Below, piece after piece: positions 59,330 to 64,000 of a stretch of DNA of 64,000 bases; position 1 is the stretch's first letter, and the number at the start of each line of letters is the position of its first letter. Position numbers and translations under genes: made by a program. This DNA comes from Chloroflexota bacterium (GTDB lineage Bacteria; Chloroflexota; Anaerolineae; Anaerolineales; Anaerolineaceae), in contig CP069394.1 of NCBI GenBank assembly GCA_016887485.1, positions 1,798,001 to 1,862,000 on the forward strand, written 5' to 3'. Below the pieces are notes generated by a model. It saw nothing but the letters and a program-made list of their open reading frames with translations. It ran no database searches and had not been told where the DNA came from.

Positions 59330-60742
59330 TTATTCTCTTGGAGTTATATAGTAATTCCAAAAAGTATTTGTTAATAATTGATCACCAGTTGCTAATCGAT
59401 AAATACAATTTGATGTTGTCTCGATTAAATATAAATCTTGTTGATCGACAGACTCATTATGGGTCACTAGCTTAAATTCTAAGTTTTTCGTTATTACTGC
59501 CTTTATTATTTTAGCACAAGATTTTAAATCTCGAACAACCAATACTCCATTTGCTACTCCCCTCTCTAAAAATACTTGGATACCCAAAGGATGTTTTTCA
59601 CTCAATAGTGAAGCACGAGCATCATATTTCTCGCCAATAATTTCTTTCAGTTTTCTTTTAGCCAACTCGAGCGAAACCGAGTTTGAATTATCTACCCAAG
59701 CTTGAACTTGTTCATCTTCCCATGCTAATTGAGGTTTATATTCTTTGATTTTATCCATCACTAATTCTTCTTGAGTTTTCCTTGGGTACAACTCCCCTAA
59801 ATTCTTCAGAAACTCAATCATATAATCATCATCAATTCTAGGCACATATGCGATTACTGTTTTTCCTTGTGCCAAGGTCGATGCCAACTCAGAGTCTTTG
59901 CCCAAAGTGTCAGATTCTTGAACAAAATAAAGAGTACATTTTGCCCTCTTTAACATCAATGCTTCAAAAAGGCCTTTATCTATACGGCTTTCGCAGAATG
60001 CCTGTGTAGGATCAAACCATCTCAATTTTAATCTTTTTATATCACCGAAATTAAAAATTTCCTTCACCCATTTATTTATAAAGAAATATTCTTCTCTAAG
60101 CCGCATAGAGGTTGCAATATATACATCAAGATGGTCAGATGTTAAATAAGCTTGATAATTTCTTTTACCTTTCTGAACAATTTCCTGGGAATAATCATAC
60201 TCCCGCTGAATTTCTACATCGTCGGGATTATCTAATAATGACTGTTTTAGTTGGTTTTGAGTCAAATGTCCTAAATAATATGTCTCCCTTCCATCAATCG
60301 GGTTTACAGGATTGATCGGTTCATGCCGATTTTCAAATTCTTCCTCATCAATTGGCTCTGTAATAACCAGCCAATCGTATAGAACATCTGAATCGGTAGA
60401 AAAAATCTTAAATGCATTTTGGATATTCCCATAACTTAACAGCGCAAGCTTTCTAAATCTAGTTACGGCTAATGCAAATTCACTAAAAGATAGGAAAAAT
60501 TCATCTTTAATTTCAACAGTGCCATCCAAAAGGTATTGAAAAAAGGTTCTTGATACTAGTTTATAACCTAAAAGCAACTGCAATTCATTAAATTGACTAA
60601 ACCCCATACCCTCTTCAGGAAAGTTATGAAAAATAGAATCATCTGATAATTCAAGCGATAATGGCGCTGGGTAACCATTTAATAAAAATAATAATTGAAC
60701 AAAATCGTAATCTAAATCTATTTGATCTTGAATTTCACCCAT
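59330..60742 (-). CDS. AT-rich orphan protein with a nucleoside deoxyribosyltransferase/TIR-like segment
   Basis: A 470-residue protein that I cannot assign to a known family. Residues 204-300 contain LDVYIATSMRLREEYFF, WFDPTQAFCESR and KGLFEALMLKRAKCTLYFV, then GKDSELASTLAQGKTVIAYVP. This matches the pattern of nucleoside deoxyribosyltransferase- and TIR/SLOG-like nucleotide-processing folds, where a Glu in a DSELA-type helix (Glu285) is catalytic. The N-terminal 200 residues and C-terminal 170 are unlike anything I know. The gene is much more AT-rich than its surroundings, has its own promoter and sits alone with a 58-residue ORF, so it looks acquired. A role in nucleotide or NAD cleavage, for example defence, is a hypothesis. 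Confidence 0.65.
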   Translation of the reverse strand: MGEIQDQIDLDYDFVQLLFLLNGYPAPLSLELSDDSIFHNFPEEGMGFSQFNELQLLLGYKLVSRTFFQYLLDGTVEIKDEFFLSFSEFALAVTRFRKLALLSYGNIQNAFKIFSTDSDVLYDWLVITEPIDEEEFENRHEPINPVNPIDGRETYYLGHLTQNQLKQSLLDNPDDVEIQREYDYSQEIVQKGKRNYQAYLTSDHLDVYIATSMRLREEYFFINKWVKEIFNFGDIKRLKLRWFDPTQAFCESRIDKGLFEALMLKRAKCTLYFVQESDTLGKDSELASTLAQGKTVIAYVPRIDDDYMIEFLKNLGELYPRKTQEELVMDKIKEYKPQLAWEDEQVQAWVDNSNSVSLELAKRKLKEIIGEKYDARASLLSEKHPLGIQVFLERGVANGVLVVRDLKSCAKIIKAVITKNLEFKLVTHNESVDQQDLYLIETTSNCIYRLATGDQLLTNTFWNYYITPRE

Positions 60743-60784
60743 TTGATTCCACCCTGCCTTTTATTTAGAAAGAATACAGAAATA

Positions 60785-60814
60785 ATTTTATCATAACCAT
60801 AAGAAATTAATCAA
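60785..60814 (-). promoter_or_regulatory. promoter of the AT-rich orphan gene
   Basis: On the minus strand TTGATT (60809-60814), 18 bases, TAAAAT (60785-60790) preceded by TGA as an extended -10. It lies in the 143-base AT-rich gap before the gene. Confidence 0.5.
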
Positions 60815-60885
60815 TATAACTAAACGAATATCATATATTATTATAATATATTCTTATTTATTTTGTTTTCAATCCAATTCCCCCC

Positions 60886-62097
60886 CTACTCCACCCCCAT
60901 AAACCGCAGCATCACCTCGAACACAAAGGTGTTCTCATGCAAGCCAATAAAGGCCTCGGCGCCGTCACCCAGGGCCGTGACGGGCACGTGCGCGTAGGTG
61001 TGGTCACCGGAATGCCAGGTGATCCAGAATTCGGTCCCATTGGGCATCTGGAAGGGGCCGCCCTCATCCACGGTGCCGGTCGGGTCATAGTTCACCACCA
61101 GGCCGCCGGTCTCGTGGTCGGCGGTGACGATCACCAGCGTGTTCTCGTCCCCCTCTGCCGCCGCCACCCCCACTGCCACGGCCTCGTCAAAGCCAATCAC
61201 ATCATCCATCACGTTCTGTGATTCATGGAAGTGGCTGGCGATGTCGATCATCGCGCCTTCCACCATCAGGAAGTATCCGTTGGGGTTCTGGTCCAAAATG
61301 GCAATCGCGGTCTCGGTCATCTCCGCCAGCGTGGGCGAATAGGGGCGCTCCATGTTCTCATCGGCAAACAGCCCCAGCACCTTGGTATCCGTAGCCGGGT
61401 CAATTTGAGCCAGGCCCGCCGCGTCACAAATGGTGACATAGCCCGCGTCTTGCGCTTCCGTGACCAAATTGCGCCCATCGGTGCGGTTGCCCAGCTCGGG
61501 GTAACAGCCCGTCTCTTTGGTGGGCAGGAAGTCATCCTCGCCCCCGCCCAGGATCACATCCACGCCATGTTCCAGCATCTGCTCAGCGATCTCATCTCGC
61601 ATCGAACTTTCATAGACGTGCGTGGCAAAGGCGGCGGTAGTGGCATCGGTAATGTACTTGGTGGAGACCAGTCCCACCGACATCCCCTGGGCCTGCGCGA
61701 TCTCCAAAATGGACGTCAGGGTGTTGCCGTCCGGGTCCACCCCGATCCGTTCGATATCGGTCAGCACACCGGTGGCCATCGCGGTGGCCGATGCGCCCGA
61801 ATCGGGCAGCGTGTCGCCATAAGATTCGGTGCTCAGCCAGCCGGAGACATCCAGCGAATTCATCGCCAGCTTGCGCACCTCGCCCAGCGAGTAATACTGC
61901 CCGGCCCGGCGGTGCTCCGCACCCATCCCATCGCCAATAAAGAGCATGATCCGGGGCCGCTCACGGGGCGTGACGGGAAGCGTGGGGGCTTCGGTCACAA
62001 CGGACGTTTCCGTGGCGGTGGCGTTGATTTGCGGCGTAGGAGCAACACATCCTGAGAGCATCAGGACCAGTAAAAGCAGGTAGAAGGTTTTTTTCAT
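60886..62097 (-). CDS. alkaline phosphatase lipoprotein
   Basis: A 403-residue PhoA-type phosphomonoesterase. The signal peptide ends with LMLSGC, a lipobox, so it is anchored outside the membrane. Metal and catalytic residues are visible: IMLFIGDGMG (Asp), the nucleophile Ser in PDSGASATAMATG, VEGAMIDIASHFHE (Asp, His), VIVTADHETGG (Asp, His) and HSGDHTYAHVPVT (His). It releases phosphate from organic phosphates outside the cell. It starts one base after the membrane sulfatase-like gene ends, so the two are probably co-expressed. Confidence 0.92.
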   Translation of the reverse strand: MKKTFYLLLLVLMLSGCVAPTPQINATATETSVVTEAPTLPVTPRERPRIMLFIGDGMGAEHRRAGQYYSLGEVRKLAMNSLDVSGWLSTESYGDTLPDSGASATAMATGVLTDIERIGVDPDGNTLTSILEIAQAQGMSVGLVSTKYITDATTAAFATHVYESSMRDEIAEQMLEHGVDVILGGGEDDFLPTKETGCYPELGNRTDGRNLVTEAQDAGYVTICDAAGLAQIDPATDTKVLGLFADENMERPYSPTLAEMTETAIAILDQNPNGYFLMVEGAMIDIASHFHESQNVMDDVIGFDEAVAVGVAAAEGDENTLVIVTADHETGGLVVNYDPTGTVDEGGPFQMPNGTEFWITWHSGDHTYAHVPVTALGDGAEAFIGLHENTFVFEVMLRFMGVE

Positions 62098-62098
62098 A

Positions 62099-63631
62099 TC
62101 AATCCTGGGGACTGCAGAGGGTTTTCACCAGTGCGTCGATATCGGCGAGGTCATAGGTCTGCCAAACGTCATAACTGCGGTCGTTCAGCAGCCCATAGTC
62201 CGAGCCAAAGAGGTCGTTGAAGAGCAGGCGGAAGACATTCACCAGCGAGATACCGTCATAAAATCCAGCATCCACCGGGTCAGTCCCCTGCGTATAGATG
62301 GCAAAGAGGTTCTCAAAGCGTTCCTCGATCGGCCGCCCCTTGACAATTGCGCCGTGATCGCCCATGACGATGATGATCGGCGGCTTATCGGATTTTGCGA
62401 TGATCTCCTCCAAAATCGCTGGGAGGACCGAATCAATATATTCGACCGATTCGACGTATTCTTCCGGGGTGATCGACTTGGTGTCATTGAACGTACCATC
62501 CGTATGGAACACAAAGGGGTCATGCGTGACCAATAAATGGGCATAGACGAATTTATTACCGGGCATCTCCACTTCCGGCAGGGTTGGCAGGGTATCCAGC
62601 GCGTAGAGAGTATCGCGGTAGTGGCGCAGATAGAGGTTGTCGTCAAAAGGATAGGCCCACGCATCCGGGAAAGCGCCATCCATATCGATCAGAATCCGCA
62701 GGATGGAGGTATCCACAATCAGCCGCTCAAACTCTGTGATGCTGCCGGTGAAGGTGCCCTCTCGGGCATAGCGGATGTCATCGTTGATGTTGAAGTGGGC
62801 AAAGACGAAATTCTGAAAGGTGATCGTCTGGTAATCATGATCGTTAAGCGTCTTGAAGACCGTGCTCTCATTCAAAGGCGGCAGCACAAGATGATCGCTG
62901 TCCTCATAGAGGTGATGGAGGTAATCCAGCCCAAACATGGATGCGGTGGAGAGATAGGTGATCGGGTAATTTGAAGTGGAACAATCCGCCACCCAAAATC
63001 CGAGGTCTTCCAGCTCGCTGACAAACTCGGAATTATCCAGCCCGTAAACCTCCTCGAGCACATCCGATCGGGTATACCCATCCACCAGGATCAGATAGAT
63101 ATCCGGCAGGTTGGCAATGCTCTCTGCGGAAAGGGCGGAGGCCAGTGGTGCGCTATCCTCATCCAGGCTTGCCTGGGTGTGATAGACCTTGTATTCATAG
63201 ATCCCAATCGATACGGCCAGATAGCCAATGATCGCTACAACGCCCAGCTCAACGGCCGAATTCAGGCCGCGGGCATCTTTGACCTTGAAGATGATCAGCC
63301 CGACAATCAGCAGGTAGAGGGCCAGAATAACAGGCAGCAACCAGCGATGATTCACCACATCGCCCAAACGCGCCGTTAATATCAGATAAAGGTTGCCATA
63401 AAAAAGCAGCAGGAAGGCTAAAATCCCCGAAAGCAACCCCGCCTTGATCGGATCCCGGAGGAATAGGAAATAGAGCAGATAAAAAACCGCCGTGACGCCC
63501 AGTGTGATGAGCAATGGCCGGTAGAGCGCTGGGATATTGACAAAATCAACGTTGTTTTGCGCGAGAGAAAGAATTGGGAATACGGCTAATAAGACTGGCG
63601 TGAGATATTCATACCACTTTGCTTTGTTCAC
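62099..63631 (-). CDS. membrane-anchored sulfatase/alkaline phosphatase superfamily protein
   Basis: A 510-residue protein. About five hydrophobic segments in the first 165 residues anchor it. The outer domain has LPDIYLILVDGYTRSDVL (first metal Asp), a Thr/Ser nucleophile region NYPITYLSTASMFG, LVTHDPFVFHTDG and IIVMGDHGAIVKGR with the Asp-His metal pair. The sulfatase C-x-P-x-R motif is absent, so it is not a formylglycine sulfatase; it resembles LtaS/phosphotransferase-type relatives. It could move phospho-groups onto a glycan. The start codon is GTG with AAGGA seven bases upstream. A TTGAAG-TATAAT promoter lies 42 bases before it. Confidence 0.75.
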   Translation of the reverse strand: MNKAKWYEYLTPVLLAVFPILSLAQNNVDFVNIPALYRPLLITLGVTAVFYLLYFLFLRDPIKAGLLSGILAFLLLFYGNLYLILTARLGDVVNHRWLLPVILALYLLIVGLIIFKVKDARGLNSAVELGVVAIIGYLAVSIGIYEYKVYHTQASLDEDSAPLASALSAESIANLPDIYLILVDGYTRSDVLEEVYGLDNSEFVSELEDLGFWVADCSTSNYPITYLSTASMFGLDYLHHLYEDSDHLVLPPLNESTVFKTLNDHDYQTITFQNFVFAHFNINDDIRYAREGTFTGSITEFERLIVDTSILRILIDMDGAFPDAWAYPFDDNLYLRHYRDTLYALDTLPTLPEVEMPGNKFVYAHLLVTHDPFVFHTDGTFNDTKSITPEEYVESVEYIDSVLPAILEEIIAKSDKPPIIIVMGDHGAIVKGRPIEERFENLFAIYTQGTDPVDAGFYDGISLVNVFRLLFNDLFGSDYGLLNDRSYDVWQTYDLADIDALVKTLCSPQD

Positions 63632-63672
63632 CTGTGAGTCCTTGTGCGCTGGTGAGGTTTCGACTGAAAATT

Positions 63673-63701
63673 ATTATACTGTCAGTCCTCAATCCCTTCA
63701 A
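63673..63701 (-). promoter_or_regulatory. promoter of the sulfatase-like gene
   Basis: On the minus strand TTGAAG (63696-63701), 17 bases, TATAAT (63673-63678). The start near 63666 gives a leader of about 35 bases with AAGGA before the GTG codon. It should also serve the alkaline phosphatase gene. Confidence 0.6.
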
Positions 63702-63940
63702 ATAGCCCTGTGGGATGGTTTAATCGCTTTTACGCGTTGTAAATCAACACCTAAAAGGGTATGCTGGGGTTAAATAATGCACCTGTCTCCCACTTGAAAC
63801 CCCGAACCTCTAAAATAAGCAAAAAAAATTTTGAGGCAATTTGATTTTTTTGTCAGATTGAATATTGCGAATCAAGTAGAAATGTTCGGCCAATTCTGGA
63901 GAGCTTTCATCCAGATTTGAGAGCCATATTGGTAATTAAG
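63702..63940. other. non-coding stretch without recognisable features
   Basis: I see no gene, RNA or clear promoter here. The last part is AT-rich and leads into the double-hairpin repeat at 63941. Confidence 0.5.
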
Positions 63941-64000
63941 GCTTCTCCTCGAGGAGAAGCTGTCTGCTTCGCAGACTGATGATGTGGTAAAAATTGAATA
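63941..64000 (+). repeat. double-hairpin intergenic repeat, copy 2 (to window edge)
   Basis: A perfect palindrome of two ten-base arms (GCTTCTCCTC and GAGGAGAAGC, 63941-63960) is followed one base later by a second stem (GTCTGC with GCAGAC, 63962-63976, three-base loop) and TGATGATGTGGTAAAAATTG. The architecture is that of copy 1 at 52.5 kb, with a similar GGTAAAA tail. It may continue beyond the edge. Confidence 0.65.

Noticed and set aside
59138-60742. classic toxin-antitoxin pair
   Set aside because: The larger protein (470 residues) is much bigger than usual toxins, the small ORF lies after it rather than before, and neither matches a known toxin or antitoxin family.

Overview
The window looks like a chromosomal segment of a Gram-positive-type (monoderm) Chloroflexota bacterium, most probably Anaerolineae. 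This is inferred from protein family content, such as a PatA/HtrB-type acyltransferase beside a CDP-alcohol phosphatidyltransferase without lipid A genes, a YLDPGSGS-type small membrane protein, many large GT-C-like membrane proteins and a DUF3048 lipoprotein. No rRNA or other taxonomic marker is present. Most genes are moderately GC-rich, but several (about 5.1-9.9 kb, 13.3-15.9 kb and 59.1-60.9 kb) are clearly more AT-rich, which suggests exchange or later acquisition.

Layout. 1-4.1 kb: the end of a GT-C-like membrane protein with a discoidin-like tail, a glycine C-acetyltransferase (kbl), an HD hydrolase and a small Cys-rich protein. 4.2-38.7 kb: a surface-glycan cluster of more than 30 genes, almost all on the minus strand. 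It starts (transcriptionally) at 38.65 kb with a winged-helix regulator whose promoter carries two inverted repeats. It then encodes a GDP-fucose synthase, a Wzm/Wzt-type ABC exporter, KpsC/S-like glycosyltransferases, a radical SAM protein and methyltransferases, a PseB-like UDP-GlcNAc dehydratase with an RmlD-like reductase, and two NeuB-type nonulosonate synthases. Three cytidylyltransferases follow, one fused to an intact KdsC-type phosphatase, along with SDR, Gfo/Idh and hydroxyacid dehydrogenases, a DUF115/Maf-like protein, and several GT2, GT4 and GT-C enzymes. A two-gene plus-strand insert (13.36-15.95 kb) encodes a GtrB-like polyprenyl-phosphate glycosyltransferase and a GT-C partner. 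38.7-42.7 kb: a second minus-strand operon of two GT-C-like proteins and a GT4.

43-52.4 kb is mainly plus-strand housekeeping: a lipid module (acyltransferase and CDP-alcohol transferase), an orphan SbcD-like nuclease with an apparently leaderless promoter, tRNA-Asn, and a promoter-hairpin-terminator unit that looks like a small RNA. A Zur-like regulator follows with a zinc ABC transporter (znuACB) under a near-perfect Fur-family box, then a heme lipoprotein and frr-uppS-cdsA. 52.5-59 kb: a DUF3048 lipoprotein, an internally duplicated membrane protein, a SnoaL/SDR/CrtI-like operon and an HExxH protein. 59.1-60.9 kb: an AT-rich island with an unrecognised 470-residue protein containing a nucleoside-deoxyribosyltransferase/TIR-like segment and a 58-residue ORF downstream of it. 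60.9-63.6 kb: an alkaline phosphatase lipoprotein and a membrane sulfatase-superfamily protein. Two copies of a double-hairpin intergenic repeat lie at 52.5 kb and at the right edge.

Together the genes suggest a cell covered with an ABC-exported glycan decorated with one or two different CMP-activated nonulosonic acids. The lipid carrier comes from uppS, and GT-C enzymes add sugars from polyprenyl-phosphate donors. The best candidates for undescribed biology are the twin nonulosonate pathways (with the synthetase-phosphatase fusion beside a NeuB that lacks its SAF domain) and the AT-rich 470 + 58 residue gene pair.
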